Shown: positions 42,295 to 54,100 of the stretch, piece after piece
How the letters are laid out: each line of letters begins with the position of its first letter
Numbering within the stretch: the stretch's first letter is position 1
NCBI GenBank assembly: GCA_020248865.1
Contig: JADCGS010000001.1
Location: 248,001-312,000 of the forward strand
Direction: 5' to 3'
Length of the DNA: 64,000 nucleotides
From: Burkholderiales bacterium
GTDB taxonomy: Bacteria; Pseudomonadota; Gammaproteobacteria; Burkholderiales; Burkholderiaceae_F
Position numbers and translations under genes: made by a program
Notes under the pieces: generated by a model
Databases searched by the model: none
Told to the model about the DNA's origin: nothing
What the model saw: the letters and a program-made list of their open reading frames with translations, nothing else

Positions 42295-45195
42295 ATGAAG
42301 CGGATGCTGTTCAACGCCACGCACGCGGAAGAGCTGCGCGTGGCCATCGTGGACGGCCAGCGGCTGGTGGACATCGACATCGAGACCGCCGGCCGCGAGC
42401 AGCGCAAGTCCAACATCTACAAGGGCGTCGTCACCCGCGTCGAGCCCTCCCTGGAGTCCTGTTTCGTCGACTACGGCGAGGAACGCCACGGCTTTCTGCC
42501 GTTCAAGGAGATCTCGCGCAGCTACTTCCGCCAGGGCGTCGACGTGGGTCGCGCCAGCATCAAGGAGGCGATCGCCGAAGGCCAGGAACTGATCGTCCAG
42601 GTCGAAAAGGAGGAGCGCGGCAACAAGGGGGCCGCTCTGACCACCTTCATCTCGCTGGCGGGCCGCTACCTGGTGCTGATGCCCAACAACCCGCGTGGCG
42701 GCGGCGTGTCGCGCCGCATCGAGGGCGAGGACCGGCAGGAACTGCGCGAGGCCATCGACGCGCTCGACCTGCCGCAGGGCATGAGCGTCATCGCGCGCAC
42801 GGCCGGGATTGGGCGCCAGGTCGAGGAACTGCAGTGGGATCTGAACTACCTGCTGACGCTATGGAAGGCGGTCGAAGATGCCGCCCGGCCGCTGTACGAG
42901 CAGCAGGCCGATGATCCGGACAACCCCGGCAAGAAAAAGGCGAGCTACACGGCCGAGGCGCGTGGCGCCGACGGGCAGAAGAACAAGCGGGTGAACCCGG
43001 CGCCGTTCCTGATCTTCGAGGAGTCCAACCTCGTGATCCGCGCCATCCGTGACTACTACAGCCCGTCGATCGGCGAAATCCTGATCGACTCGGACGACGT
43101 CTACGAGCAGGCCCGGCAATTCATGCTGCACGTGATGCCGAACGACGCACCGCGCGTCAAGCGCTACAAGGACGACGTTCCGCTGTTCTCGCGGTTCCAG
43201 ATCGAGCACCAGATCGAGACGGCGTACTCGCGCACCGTGCCGCTGCCCTCGGGCGGCGCCATCGTGATCGACCACACCGAGGCGCTGGTGGCCATCGACG
43301 TCAACTCGGCGCGGGCCACGCGCGGTTCCGACATCGAGGAGACCGCCACCAAGACCAACCTGGAGGCCGCCGAGGAAGCCGCCCGCCAACTGCGCCTGCG
43401 CGACCTGGGCGGGCTGATCGTCATCGACTTCATCGACATGGAGGAGTCGAAGAACCAGAAGGCCGTCGAGCAGCGCCTGAAGGACGCGCTGCACTTCGAC
43501 CGTGCCCGCGTGCAGATGGGCAAGATCTCGCGCTTCGGCCTGATGGAGCTGTCGCGCCAGCGCCTGCGCCCGGCCCTGAACGAGGGCTCGCACATCACCT
43601 GCCCGCGCTGCAACGGCGTGGGCGTGATCCGCGACACCGAGAGCTCGGCTCTGCACGTGCTGCGTATCCTGCAGGAAGAGGCGATGAAGGAAGGCACCGC
43701 GGCCGTGCACGTGCAGGTGCCGGTCGAGGTGGCAACCTTCCTGCTCAACGAGAAGCGGATGGACATCGCCAAGATCGAGGCGCGCCTGCGCGTGTCGATC
43801 GTGCTGATTCCGAACAAGCACCTGGAGACGCCGCACTACAAGATCGAGCGCCTGCGCCACGACGACGAACGGCTCGACCAGGCCAAGGCGAGCTTCGAGC
43901 GCGCCGAAGCGCCGCAACTGGACACGCCCTACAGCCGCGACAAGGCGGATGCCGGCAACGGCAGGCCCAGGCAGGAGGCGGTGGTGCGCGGCATCGTGCC
44001 CGCCACACCGGCGCCGGTGGTTGCGCCACCTGCGCCGGCGCCCGCACCGGCGCCTGCGATCCCGGCCCGAGCGGCAGTTCCCGCGCCAGCACCCTCGCTG
44101 TGGGCCACGATCAAGTCCTGGTTCGGCACGGAGCCGAGTCCGGCACCCGCGCCGCCGCCTCAGGCCGCCGCCGCCGCACCCCAACCCGAGAGCCGGCGCG
44201 GCGAGCGTCGAGGCGAGCGTCGTGACGAGCGCGGCGGTCGCGTCCGCCGCGGCGGACGCGACAACAAGCGCGACGAGCAGCGCGACGACAAGCGGACCGA
44301 GCGCAGCGACGAGCGTCCTGGCCGCGGCGTGGCCAAGCCGGCAGAAGAGCGCAAGGGCGGCGCGGTGAAGCACGACCAACCCGAAGCCGGCAGCCGTACT
44401 GATGGCAAGCCCGAGGGTGGCGGCGAGCGGCGCAGCGAGCGCCGCCGTGGTGGTCGCAGCGAGCGTGGCGAGCGCGCGGCGAACGCGCCGGCCGAGGAGA
44501 AATTGCAGTCAACGGCTGTTGAGGCCCCTGAAGCGAGCGCTGGCGCCGCCGCGGCACCACCGACCGACGCGTCGATGCCCGGCACCCTCGATGCGCTCGT
44601 GCAGCCGCAGCCCGACGCGACCGCCCCCGCAAGCGAGGCGCCGGCTGGCGGCGAGGCCGGCGACGAACGCCGCGGCCGCCGGCGTCGGCGTCGCCGCGGG
44701 CGCGGAGCTGACCGCAGCGCCGCAGCGGCGCCTGGCGATCAGGCCGAAGCGCTGGACCTGGACGACGGCGCAGAAGATGCCGAGACGGAGCCGGCCCCGC
44801 CGGCCCCGCCGGCTACGGCGGCAGCTAAGACGCCCGCTCCAGCACCCTCGGAGGCGACCACCGCCGCAGCAGCGCCGGCACTTGCGCCGATGCCGTCGCC
44901 GGTACCGGAGCCGGCGCCGGTAACGGCTCTGCAGCCGCCGCCCACCGCCACGCCGATCGAACTGGCGCAGCCGCTCGATCGGCCGCGTTTGCAGCCGGCG
45001 CCGCTGCCGGTCGACGCGCTGCTGCCCGTGCTGCAGAGCGCCGGTCTGGCACTGGTTCAGACCGCGCCCGAGCGCCTGGCTGAAGTGCAGGCGCGCATTG
45101 CGGCCGAACCGCGGCCGCCACGCCTGCCGCGCGAGCGACCGGTGCTGCCGCCGCTGGACACCGCCCCGCTGGTGCAGGTCGAGACGCGCAATTAG
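42295..45195 (+). CDS. rne: Ribonuclease E
   Basis: This 966-residue endoribonuclease has an N-terminal catalytic half: RNase H-like start [21 protein letters not shown]1 domain ([20 protein letters not shown], about 41-60), the catalytic aspartates Asp335 ([11 protein letters not shown]) and Asp378 (IVIDFIDME), and the zinc link CPRC (Cys436, Cys439). From about residue 560 the sequence is low complexity: Pro/Ala-rich, then an Arg-rich RNA-binding block (about 635-730), then acidic and Pro/Ala runs. This suggests a degradosome scaffold. The C-terminal end LVQVETRN is shared with related betaproteobacterial proteins. Confidence 0.96.
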   Translation: MKRMLFNATHAEELRVAIVDGQRLVDIDIETAGREQRKSNIYKGVVTRVEPSLESCFVDYGEERHGFLPFKEISRSYFRQGVDVGRASIKEAIAEGQELIVQVEKEERGNKGAALTTFISLAGRYLVLMPNNPRGGGVSRRIEGEDRQELREAIDALDLPQGMSVIARTAGIGRQVEELQWDLNYLLTLWKAVEDAARPLYEQQADDPDNPGKKKASYTAEARGADGQKNKRVNPAPFLIFEESNLVIRAIRDYYSPSIGEILIDSDDVYEQARQFMLHVMPNDAPRVKRYKDDVPLFSRFQIEHQIETAYSRTVPLPSGGAIVIDHTEALVAIDVNSARATRGSDIEETATKTNLEAAEEAARQLRLRDLGGLIVIDFIDMEESKNQKAVEQRLKDALHFDRARVQMGKISRFGLMELSRQRLRPALNEGSHITCPRCNGVGVIRDTESSALHVLRILQEEAMKEGTAAVHVQVPVEVATFLLNEKRMDIAKIEARLRVSIVLIPNKHLETPHYKIERLRHDDERLDQAKASFERAEAPQLDTPYSRDKADAGNGRPRQEAVVRGIVPATPAPVVAPPAPAPAPAPAIPARAAVPAPAPSLWATIKSWFGTEPSPAPAPPPQAAAAAPQPESRRGERRGERRDERGGRVRRGGRDNKRDEQRDDKRTERSDERPGRGVAKPAEERKGGAVKHDQPEAGSRTDGKPEGGGERRSERRRGGRSERGERAANAPAEEKLQSTAVEAPEASAGAAAAPPTDASMPGTLDALVQPQPDATAPASEAPAGGEAGDERRGRRRRRRRGRGADRSAAAAPGDQAEALDLDDGAEDAETEPAPPAPPATAAAKTPAPAPSEATTAAAAPALAPMPSPVPEPAPVTALQPPPTATPIELAQPLDRPRLQPAPLPVDALLPVLQSAGLALVQTAPERLAEVQARIAAEPRPPRLPRERPVLPPLDTAPLVQVETRN

Positions 45196-45357
45196 CGGCG
45201 GCGCGGCGCGGCGACGCCGGACCCGCGCCGCCCGCCAACCGGCGGGACAGCGCGGCAATGGTCATGCACGCCGCCTGCTGCACGCCACCTTGCCGGCGCG
45301 GCGCGGCTCGCTAACATCGGGCCTCGCCGCGCCGCAGCCTGCGCCCGGCGGCAGACC

Positions 45358-46461
45358 ATGACCGACCGCATCATTCCACTGCTCGACGAACGCGTCGTCG
45401 CGATCCACCCGCCGCTGGCGCGGGATCTCGAGGCGCCCGACGGCCTGCTGGCCGACCGCCTGGGGCGGCCTCTGCGCGACCTGCGTATTTCGGTCACCGA
45501 CCGCTGCAATTTCCGCTGCACCTACTGCATGCCTAAGGAGGTGTTCGACCCGGACTACCGCTTCCTGCCGCATGCCGACCTGTTGAGTTTCGAGCAGATC
45601 ACCCGGCTGGCGCGCATCTTCATCGAGCACGGCGTGGAGAAGATCCGGCTGACCGGGGGCGAGCCGCTGCTGCGGCGCAACCTCGAGCGCCTGGTCGAGA
45701 TGCTGGCGCGACTGACAACGCGCGACGGGCGGCCGCTGGACCTGACGCTCACAACCAACGGCTCCATCCTGGGTCGCAAGGCGAGGAGCCTGGTCGAAGC
45801 GGGACTGCGGCGCGTCACGGTCTCGCTCGACGCGCTCGACGACGCCGTGTTCAAGCGCATGAACGATGTCGACTTCCCGGTGACCGACGTGCTCGAGGGC
45901 ATCGAGGCGGCGGCCGCTGCGGGGCTGGCGCCGATCAAGGTCAACATGGTGGTCAAGCGCGGGGTAAACGACCGCGAGATCGTCCCTCTGGCACGCCACT
46001 TCAAGGGCAGCGGCCACATCCTGCGCTTCATCGAGTTCATGGACGTGGGTTCGACCAACGGCTGGAAGATGGACGACGTGGTGCCGTCGGCCGAAGTGGT
46101 GGCGCGGCTGGACGCAGCCTTCGGAGTGCGCGCACTGGATGCCAACTACTCCGGCGAGGTGGCCGAGCGCTGGGGCTATGCCGACGGCAGCGGCGAGATC
46201 GGCGTCATATCCAGCGTGACCCGGGCCTTCTGCAGCGACTGCACGCGGGCCCGCCTGTCCACCGAGGGCAAGCTGTACCTGTGCCTGTTCGCGCAGCAAG
46301 GCTACGACCTGCGCGAGCTGGTGCGCGGCGGCGCCTCCGACGGCCAGCTGTCCACGGTGATCGGCCGCATCTGGCGCGCGCGCGCCGACCGCTACTCGGA
46401 GATCCGCAGCGAGGCCACCGTGCGCGAGAAGAAGATCGAGATGTCCTACATCGGCGGTTGA
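45358..46461 (+). CDS. moaA: GTP 3',8-cyclase (molybdenum cofactor)
   Basis: This 367-residue radical SAM enzyme makes the first committed intermediate of molybdopterin. The radical SAM cluster motif is CNFRCTYC (Cys50, Cys54, Cys57), and the second cluster cysteines are in [12 protein letters not shown] and LCLFA near the C-terminus. It carries an N-terminal extension of about 30 residues. The 162 bases after rne contain only a GC-rich inverted repeat and no gene; no molybdenum cofactor riboswitch was recognised. mobA follows after four bases. Confidence 0.95.
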   Translation: MTDRIIPLLDERVVAIHPPLARDLEAPDGLLADRLGRPLRDLRISVTDRCNFRCTYCMPKEVFDPDYRFLPHADLLSFEQITRLARIFIEHGVEKIRLTGGEPLLRRNLERLVEMLARLTTRDGRPLDLTLTTNGSILGRKARSLVEAGLRRVTVSLDALDDAVFKRMNDVDFPVTDVLEGIEAAAAAGLAPIKVNMVVKRGVNDREIVPLARHFKGSGHILRFIEFMDVGSTNGWKMDDVVPSAEVVARLDAAFGVRALDANYSGEVAERWGYADGSGEIGVISSVTRAFCSDCTRARLSTEGKLYLCLFAQQGYDLRELVRGGASDGQLSTVIGRIWRARADRYSEIRSEATVREKKIEMSYIGG

Positions 46462-46465
46462 CGAG

Positions 46466-47062
46466 GTGCCAGCGCGGCACGAGATCACCGGGCTCGTCCT
46501 GGCGGGCGGGCGCGGCCGCCGGATGGGCGGGGCCGACAAGGGGCTGGTCCTGCACGACGGCCAGCCGCTGGCGCAGCGCGTGATCGGGCGGCTCGATCCG
46601 CAGGTGGGCCGCGTGCTCGTCAGCGCCAACCGCAACCTGGACGTATACGCGCAGTGGGCGGCGGTCGTGACCGACCCCTTACCGGCGGCGTTTGGCGGGC
46701 CGCTGGTGGGCATCCTGGCAGCCTTGCAGCGCATCGATACCGAGTGGCTGCTGATCGCACCCTGCGACCTGCCGCAGCTGCCGCCCAATGCGTGCGAGCG
46801 GCTGGCCGCGGCGGTCGGTGCGCACGCCGCCGCCTACGCCTGCTGCGCCGGCGATCCCCGCGTCCACAGTCTGCTGTGTCTGCTGCACCGTCGCTGTGGC
46901 GCCCCCTTGCAGGCCCTGCTGGAGGCCGGCGAGGCGCGTGTCGGCGCAGCGCTCCAGGCGCTCGATGCGATCGCGGTTGCCTTCGACGCCGCCGAACTGA
47001 CCAACCTCAACACACCGGATGAACTGGCTGCTGTCCGCGGGGCAAACGATGGCCGACGCTGA
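46466..47062 (+). CDS. mobA: Molybdenum cofactor guanylyltransferase
   Basis: This 198-residue protein has the nucleotidyltransferase motif LVLAGGRGRRMGGADKGLVL at about 10-29 and the later PCDLPQLPPNA. It attaches GMP to molybdenum cofactor. The start is GTG, four bases after moaA. It overlaps moeA by 14 bases. Confidence 0.93.
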   Translation: MPARHEITGLVLAGGRGRRMGGADKGLVLHDGQPLAQRVIGRLDPQVGRVLVSANRNLDVYAQWAAVVTDPLPAAFGGPLVGILAALQRIDTEWLLIAPCDLPQLPPNACERLAAAVGAHAAAYACCAGDPRVHSLLCLLHRRCGAPLQALLEAGEARVGAALQALDAIAVAFDAAELTNLNTPDELAAVRGANDGRR

Positions 47063-48257
47063 GCTGAGCGTTTCGCAGGCAGTCGCGCAACTGGCCGCCT
47101 TGCTCGACCCGGTGACCGCCTGCGAAACGGTACCGGTGGCCGATGCGGTCGACCGGGTGCTGGCCGCGCCGGTGCATGCGCGGGTCGACCAGCCCGCCTT
47201 CGACAACGCCGCCATGGACGGCTACGCGCTGCGGGCAGCCGACCTCGGCGAGCCGCAGTTGCAGTCCTGCGGACACAGCTACGCGGGCCATGGCTTCGGC
47301 GGCAGCCTGCAGCCGGGACAGTGCGTGCGCATCATGACAGGCGCGCCGCTGCCGGACGGTGCGGACACGGTGGTCATGATCGAGGACGTGCGCGTCGACG
47401 GCAGTACGGTGCAGGTGCTAAGGGCACCGGCGGCCGGCGCTAACGTGCGCCGCCGCGGCGAGCACCTGCGGGCCGCCACGCCGCTGCTGGCGCCGGGGCG
47501 CGTGCTCGATGCCGTAGCCTGCGCGCTGGCGGCCGGCGCAGGGGTGGCGCAGGTCGAGGTCCGGCGCCGCTTGCGCGTGGGCCTGGCCTCCACCGGCGAC
47601 GAACTGGCCGATGCGCCGACTCCGCTGCCACCGGCCGGCACCTACGACGCCAATCGGCCGCTGCTGCTGATGAGCTTGCGGCGACTCGGTTTCGATACGT
47701 CCGACCTTGGCATCTGTGCCGATGAAGGCGCGGCCTTTGCCGCCCTGCTGCAGCGCGCCTTCGATCTTGAACTGGACGTGCTCCTGACCAGCGGCGGTGC
47801 CGCGCAGGGCGATGCCGATGTCGTGCGCCAGGCAGGCGGCATCCGCTTCCTGGCGCTCGATATCCGACCTGGCCGGGGTCTCGCATATGCGGTGCTGCAC
47901 CGCGCCGACCGGCGCCTGGTGCTGCTCGGCTTGCCCGGCAACGTGGTGGCCGCCTACGTCATGTTTCACCTGGTCGCCCGGCCCGCGCTGCGGCACCTGG
48001 CATTCGCCTGCGGGCCGGCGCTGCCGCGCCTGTGGCTGCCGCTGGCGCAGGCGGCGGAAACCCGCGGCGGCCGCATCGACTGGCGGCGCGCACGCATCGT
48101 GGCGCAGGACGGCGGCGCGAGGGTCGAACTGCTGGCCGAGCAAGGCTCGGCGATGCTGCGCACCGTGGCGGAGGCCGACGCGCTGGTGGCCATCGGCCCG
48201 GCCGCGCGAGTGCCAGCCGGCACGCCGGTGGAGGTGATCCCGCTGGCCATGCTGTAG
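47049..48257 (+). CDS. moeA: Molybdopterin molybdenumtransferase (copy 1)
   Basis: This 402-residue protein has the MoeA domains: [18 protein letters not shown] (about 48-65), RIMTGAPLPDGADTVVMIED (about 95-114), the MoCF domain with VGLASTGDELAD and LTSGGAAQGDAD, and a C-terminal beta domain. It inserts molybdate into adenylated molybdopterin. The ATG at 47049 overlaps mobA. A second moeA lies 9 kb away; this one is the more divergent of the two (for example SGGAAQGD where SGGVSVGE is usual). Confidence 0.92.
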   Translation: MADAELSVSQAVAQLAALLDPVTACETVPVADAVDRVLAAPVHARVDQPAFDNAAMDGYALRAADLGEPQLQSCGHSYAGHGFGGSLQPGQCVRIMTGAPLPDGADTVVMIEDVRVDGSTVQVLRAPAAGANVRRRGEHLRAATPLLAPGRVLDAVACALAAGAGVAQVEVRRRLRVGLASTGDELADAPTPLPPAGTYDANRPLLLMSLRRLGFDTSDLGICADEGAAFAALLQRAFDLELDVLLTSGGAAQGDADVVRQAGGIRFLALDIRPGRGLAYAVLHRADRRLVLLGLPGNVVAAYVMFHLVARPALRHLAFACGPALPRLWLPLAQAAETRGGRIDWRRARIVAQDGGARVELLAEQGSAMLRTVAEADALVAIGPAARVPAGTPVEVIPLAML

Positions 48258-48289
48258 CGGCAACGGCGGCCCCGCGGGCGGCACAGCCC

Positions 48290-49723
48290 TCAGAACCGCT
48301 TCATCAACCCCAGCAGCTTGTGCGTCAGCGGCGAATACGGCGGCGTGAACAGCTTCATCCCGTTGAAGCGGGCCTGGTGGAACACCGGCTTGAGCTTGCT
48401 GAAGGTCTCGAAGCCCCAGAGACCGTGGTAGTGCCCCATGCCCGACGGGCCGACGCCACCGAACGGCAGCGTGTCCTGCGCCACGTGCAGCAGGGTGTCG
48501 TTGACCGAGACCCCGCCGGCATGGGTGGCGCGCAGCATCGCCTCGGTGCGCGCCGCGTCGTGGTCGAACCAGTACAGCGCCAGCGGCCGCGGCCGCGCGT
48601 TGACGAAGGCGATCGCCTCATCGACCGCGTCGTAGGGCACGAGCGGCAGGATCGGCCCGAAGACCTCCTCCTGCATGAGGTTCAGGTGGCAGGACGGATC
48701 GACGACCAGGTGCAGCGCAAGCCGGTGCGCCACATCGTCCTGGGCTGGACCGTCGAACAGGGCCTCGACGCGCGCCCCCTGCGCACGCGCCTGCGCCAGC
48801 AGGCCGCCCAGGCGCGCGTACTGACGCGCATTGACCACGCTGCAGTAGCCGGCGTTGGCCAGCCCACCGGGCACCATGACGCGCGACTGCGTGCGCGCCT
48901 GATTGACGAACTCGTCCATCTGCGCACGCGACACCAGCACGTAGTCGGGCGCGATGCAGGTCTGTCCGGCATTCAGCAGCTTGCCCGCCAGCACGCGCTC
49001 GACCGCGTGCGCCAGGGGGTAACCCGGCGCCACGATCGCCGGGCTCTTGCCCCCCAGTTCCAGCGTGACTGGCGTGAGGTTTGCCGCAGCCGCCGCCATC
49101 ACCTTGCGCCCGACCGCGGTGGAGCCGGTGAAAATCAGGTGGTCGAAGGGCAGCCGGCTGAACTCGGCCGCCACTTCCGGCCCGCCCTGCACCACGTCGA
49201 CCTCCTCGGCCGCGAACCAGAAAGCCACGAGCCGCGCCAGCAGCGCGCTGAACTGCGGCGTGATCTCGGACGGCTTGACGAGCACGCGGTTGCCGGCGGC
49301 CAGTGCGACCGCCAGCGGCGCCACCGACAGGTATAGCGGGTAGTTCCATGGAGCCAGCACGCCAACCACCCCGAGCGGCTGCGGCAGCACCTGCGCGCGC
49401 GCCGGCAGGAACCACTTGGACACCCCGACCCGGCGCGGCCGCATCCAGCGCTCGCCCTGCGCCAGCGCGTGGCCGATCTCCTGCACGCTGGCAAAGACCT
49501 CGGCGATCTGCGTCTCGAGCGCCGGCCGGCCGCCGAAGTCGGCATCGATCGCGCGGGCGAATTCGTGCTCGTTCTTCAGCACCAGTTGGTGCAGACGCCG
49601 CAGCCGGTCGCGCCGTACAGGCCACGCCGGATAAGGGTCCGCGGCGAACGCGGCCCGCTGGCGCTCGAAGGGCAGGCGCAGAGCCTGCGGCAGATCGACC
49701 TGGCTGGCGTCGGCAAGATTCAT
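48290..49723 (-). CDS. Coniferyl-aldehyde-dehydrogenase-type NAD(P)+ aldehyde dehydrogenase
   Basis: This 477-residue enzyme has the aldehyde dehydrogenase catalytic residues Asn127 (PWNYPL), Glu222 (LELGGKSP) and Cys256 (NAGQTCIAPDY). The short C-terminus with PYSPLTHKLL fits the coniferyl/alkyl aldehyde dehydrogenase subgroup. The ATG at 49723 follows GGAGGAG. Family members oxidise aromatic or long-chain aldehydes; the true substrate is open. It is convergent with moeA and divergent from the nucleoside transporter gene across 214 bases. Confidence 0.87.
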   Translation of the reverse strand: MNLADASQVDLPQALRLPFERQRAAFAADPYPAWPVRRDRLRRLHQLVLKNEHEFARAIDADFGGRPALETQIAEVFASVQEIGHALAQGERWMRPRRVGVSKWFLPARAQVLPQPLGVVGVLAPWNYPLYLSVAPLAVALAAGNRVLVKPSEITPQFSALLARLVAFWFAAEEVDVVQGGPEVAAEFSRLPFDHLIFTGSTAVGRKVMAAAAANLTPVTLELGGKSPAIVAPGYPLAHAVERVLAGKLLNAGQTCIAPDYVLVSRAQMDEFVNQARTQSRVMVPGGLANAGYCSVVNARQYARLGGLLAQARAQGARVEALFDGPAQDDVAHRLALHLVVDPSCHLNLMQEEVFGPILPLVPYDAVDEAIAFVNARPRPLALYWFDHDAARTEAMLRATHAGGVSVNDTLLHVAQDTLPFGGVGPSGMGHYHGLWGFETFSKLKPVFHQARFNGMKLFTPPYSPLTHKLLGLMKRF

Positions 49724-49937
49724 TCGGCAAGCTCCTCCACTCGGCAGGCTCCTCTGTTCCATCCTACCGGCGCCGCACCGGTCGCATCTGGAGCATGGCG
49801 CCTAATGTGGCCGCGGCGCGGCCGGGACCGCCACCGCCACCGCTACGCCACGCCACCGCCAAGCTTGCCGCGGCAGCGCCGATGCTGCACAGTCCGCGCC
49901 GCCGCCCCACCCTGCCCGACTCCTGTCCGACCCGCTC

Positions 49938-51182
49938 ATGCAGACCCTCCACGCCTTGTTCGGCTGCGCCGGCCTGCTGCTCCTGTGCTGGTTACTGTCC
50001 GAGCAACGCCGCGCCGTGCGCTGGCGCACCGTGGGCAGCGGCCTGGCGCTGGCCTTTGCACTGGCGCTCGGCCTCCTGCACCTGCCCCCGCTGCAAGCGG
50101 CGCTGGCGCTGGTCAACGAGGGCGCCAACGCCCTGCAGCACGCCACGCAGGCGGGCACAGCGTTCGTCTTCGGCCACCTGGGCGGCGGCCCGCTGCCCTA
50201 TGCCGAGACCGCGCCCGGAGCGAGCTTCGTGCTGGCTTTCCGTGTGCTGCCGCTGGTGCTGGTCGTGGCGGCGCTGTCGGCCCTGCTGTTTCACTGGCGC
50301 CTGCTGCCGCTGGCGGTACGTGCCTTCGCGGTGCTGCTGCGCCGGACGATGGGGGTCGGCGGCACCGTCGGCGTGTCGGCAGCGGCCAACGTGTTTGTCG
50401 GCATGGTCGAAGCGCCGCTGGTCGTCAAGCCCTACCTGGCGCGGCTGTCGCGCGGCGAGCTCTTCATGGTCATGAACTGCGGCATGGCCACCATCGCCGG
50501 CACGGTGCTGGTGCTGTACGCCGCCATCCTCGGCGCGCGGCTGCCCGATGCGCTGGGGCACCTGCTGGTGGCCTCGATCGTGGCGACCCCGCTGGCGCTG
50601 GTGGTGGCCGCGCTGATGGTGCCCGGCAGCACGACCGAGGAAGCCACCATCAACTTGCCGCGCGAGGATGCGAGCAGCATCGCCGCCGTCACGCGCGGCA
50701 CCCTCGAGGGCGTGCAGCTCCTCATCTACATCGTGGCCATGCTGCTGGTGTTCGTGGCGCTGGTGGCGCTCGCCAATGCTGCGCTGGGCTTGCTGCCTGC
50801 CGTGGCGGGGGCGCCGCTGTCGCTGGAACGCATGCTGGGATGGCTGTTCTCTCCGCTGGCCTTGCTGATCGGGGTGCCGTGGCACGAGGCCGCGGTAGCC
50901 GGCAGCCTGCTCGGCAAGAAGACCGTGCTCAACGAGTTTCTCGCCTACCTGGACTTGGCCGCGTTGCCGCCCGAGGCGCTGAGCGAACGCAGCCGCCTGC
51001 TGCTGACCTACGCGCTGGCCGGCTTCGCCAACTTCGGCAGCCTCGGCATCATGCTCGGCGGTCTGGGGGCCATGCTGCCGGCCGAGCGGCGCAACGAACT
51101 GGCCGAACTCGGCCTGAAGTCGGTCCTGGCGGGCCTGCTGACCACCTGCCTGACTGCGGCCATGGTCGGTCTCGTCGTCTGA
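49938..51182 (+). CDS. NupC-type concentrative nucleoside transporter
   Basis: This 414-residue inner-membrane protein has about ten hydrophobic segments and CNT-family motifs: GHLGGGPLPYAE, SAAANVFVGMVEAPLVVKPY (about 150-169), MNCGMATIAGTVLVLYA and GKKTVLNEFLAYLDLA, and the C-terminal GFANFGSLGIMLGGLG. It should import nucleosides with protons or sodium. It appears to be a single-gene unit. Confidence 0.92.
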   Translation: MQTLHALFGCAGLLLLCWLLSEQRRAVRWRTVGSGLALAFALALGLLHLPPLQAALALVNEGANALQHATQAGTAFVFGHLGGGPLPYAETAPGASFVLAFRVLPLVLVVAALSALLFHWRLLPLAVRAFAVLLRRTMGVGGTVGVSAAANVFVGMVEAPLVVKPYLARLSRGELFMVMNCGMATIAGTVLVLYAAILGARLPDALGHLLVASIVATPLALVVAALMVPGSTTEEATINLPREDASSIAAVTRGTLEGVQLLIYIVAMLLVFVALVALANAALGLLPAVAGAPLSLERMLGWLFSPLALLIGVPWHEAAVAGSLLGKKTVLNEFLAYLDLAALPPEALSERSRLLLTYALAGFANFGSLGIMLGGLGAMLPAERRNELAELGLKSVLAGLLTTCLTAAMVGLVV

Positions 51183-51194
51183 CCTCTGCGGCCC

Positions 51195-54100
51195 TCAAGG
51201 TGCCGGCCGCTTGACCCGGAACCACGCCGCATACAGCGCCGGCAGGAACAGCAGCGTCAACACCGTGGCCACGATGAGGCCGCCCATGATCGCCACCGCC
51301 ATCGGCCCCCAGAACACGCTGCGCGACAGCGGGATCATTGCCAGCACCGCGGCCGCCGCCGTCAGCATGATCGGCCGGCAGCGCCGCACGGCGGCCTCGA
51401 CGATGGCGGTCCAGGTCGGCACGCCGGCTTCCTCGTCGCGCTCGATCTGGTCCACCAGGATCACCGAGTTGCGGACGATCATGCCCACCAGCGCGATCAC
51501 GCCCAGCTGGGCCACGAAGCCGAACGGCCGCTGCAGCAGGAGCAGCGCCGCGGCGGCGCCGATGAAGCCCAGTGGCCCGGTCAGGAACACCAGCAGGCTG
51601 CGCGAGAAGCTGTGCAGCTGGAGCATCAGCAGCGTGAAGATGACGAACAGCGCCAGCGGCACGTTGGCCGCGATGGCCTGACCGGCCACCGCGCTGCGCT
51701 CGGCCGCTCCGGCGATGACGACCCGGTAGCCCGGCGGCAGCCGCTCGCGCAACTGCGCGAGCTCGGGCGAGTTCCACACCTGCGAGGTCACCGTCGGCCC
51801 CTGCACGCCGTCGCGCACCTCGCTCTGCACCGTGATGGCGTAGTTGCGGTTCTCGCGCCAGATGACGCCCGGCTCCCAGTCGAAGTGCGCCTTCACGAGC
51901 TGCGACAGGGGCACGTAGCGGCCCGAGGCGGTGACCATGTTGGCATCGGCCAGGCGCGCGATGGTGTCGCGCTCCGAGAACGGCTGGCGCAGCACGATGT
52001 CGATCAGCTCGTCGCCCTCGCGGAATTCGCCGATGCGGGTGCCCGACAGGATGGTCTGCGCCGCGCGCGCCAGTAGTTGCGTGTTGACGCCGAGCGCCCG
52101 CGCCTTGGCCTGGTCGATTTCCAGGCGCAGCGACTTGACCTGCTCGTTCCAGTTGTCGTTGACGCCGATGCTGTTGGCGTTGGCGCGCAGCGCCGCCTTG
52201 ACCTGCTCGGCGAGCGCGCGCACACGGACTGCATCGTCGCCCTCGACGCGGAACTGCACCGGATACGGCACCGGCGGCCCATTGGGCAGCAGCTTCACGC
52301 GCCCGCGCACATTGGGAAAGTCGTCCCGGAACAGCTGCAGCAGCTTCAGGCGCAACTCGTTGCGCTGGGCGAGGTCGCGCGTGGCGACGATGTACTGCGC
52401 CACGTTGCTCTGCGGGAAAACCTGGTCCTGCGGCAGGTAAAAGCGCGGGCTGCCGGTACCCACGTAGCCGGCGAAATACTCGACCTCCGGCTGCTGCTTG
52501 ATAAACCGCTCGAAGCGCCGGGCTTCCATCTCGGTGGCCGCGTAGCTCGCGCCCTCGGGCAGCCACAGGTCGACCACCAGCTCCAGGCGGCTGGAGTCGG
52601 GGAAGAACTGCTGCTCGATCCAGCGGAAGCCCACCACACCGAACACCAGGGCGCCGAGCGTGATCGCGATCACGGTCTTGCGCCACTCGACGCACCAGTC
52701 CACCAGCCGGCGGAAGCGCTCGTAGAACGGCGTGTTGTAGAGCTCGTGCCGGCCGAGCCCGTCGCGCCCGCCGGCGTGCGGCCTGGGCTTGAGCAGCCAG
52801 AGCGCCAGTTGCGGCACGAACAGCACCGCCACGAACCATGAGATGACCAGCGACAGCGCGGTGACCTGGAAGATCGAGATCGTGTACTCGCCCGCCACGC
52901 TCTTGGCCAGGGCGATCGGCAGGAAACCGGCGGCCGTGATGAGCGTGCCGGTGAGCATCGGCATCGCGGTCAGTTCGTACATCGCGGTGGCGGCGCGTAC
53001 GCGGTCGTAGCCCTCCTCCATCTTCCGCACCACCATCTCGACGGCAATGATGGCGTCGTCCACCAGCAGGCCCAGTGCGATGATCAGCGCACCCAGCGAG
53101 ATCTTGTGCAGGTTGATGCCCGTCAGGAACATCGCCAGGAAGGTGACCGCCAGCACCAGCGGAATGGTCAGGGCCACCACCAGCCCCGGGCGCATGTCCA
53201 CGGTCCAGCCACGGCCCGTTTCCCGGCGCTGCAGGCCCAAGCTCAGGAAGGACACGGCCAGCACGATCAACACCGCCTCGGCCAGCACGCGGATGAACTC
53301 GTTGACGCTGGCACGCACGGCGCGCGGCTGGTCGGCGACCTTGAACAACTCGATGCCCACCGGCAACTGCGCTTCGAGCTGCTTCTCGGCTACCCGCAGC
53401 GCCTGGCCGAGCGCGATGATGTTGCCGCCCTTGGCCATCGACACGCCCAGGCCGATGACCTCACGCCCGTCCTGCCCGCCCAGTCCGGCGCGCATCTTGT
53501 CGCGCGGCGGATCGATGTAGCCGCGCTCGACCGTGGCGACGTCGCCGAGCCGGTAGGTCAGCCCGTTGGCGCGGATCGGCAGCTCGCGCAGGTCCTCGAT
53601 GCGGCGCAGCTCGCCGGTCAGGCGGATCTGCACGTTGTCGGTGGGCGTGGCGAGCACGCCGCTGGCCTCCACCGCGTTCTGGCTGCTGATCTGCTCGGCC
53701 AGTTGCGGCACCGTCAGGCCGATCTGCGCCAGCCGGCGGTGCGGGATCTCGATGAAGACGCGCTCTTCCTGCGCGCCGAACACGTCGACCTTGGCCACAC
53801 TGGGCACGCGCAGCAGTTGCTGGCGCGCCCAGTCGACGTAGTCCTTCAGTTCGCGGTACGAAAAACCGTTGGCCGAGAACGCGAAGATGACGCCATAGAC
53901 GTCGCCGAACTCGTCGTTGAAGAACGGCCCCTGCACCCCGGCCGGCAGGGTGTTGCGGATGTCGCCCAGCTTCTTGCGCACCTGGTACCAGCTGTTGGGA
54001 ACCTCCTTCGGCGGCGCGAACTCGGCCAGCTCGAGGATGATCAGGGTCTCGCCCGGCTTGGAATAGCTGCGGATCTTGTCGATGTACGGGACTTCCTGCA

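Noticed and set aside
41816-42298. Open frame in the rne leader whose stop overlaps the rne ATG (ATGA)
   Set aside because: The overlap looks like coupling, but the protein is Arg/Pro/Ala-rich without motifs and has no ribosome-binding site. I treat the region as non-coding leader.
42859-44379. A 506-codon minus-strand open frame
   Set aside because: Mirrors the RNase E coding sequence; no independent evidence.
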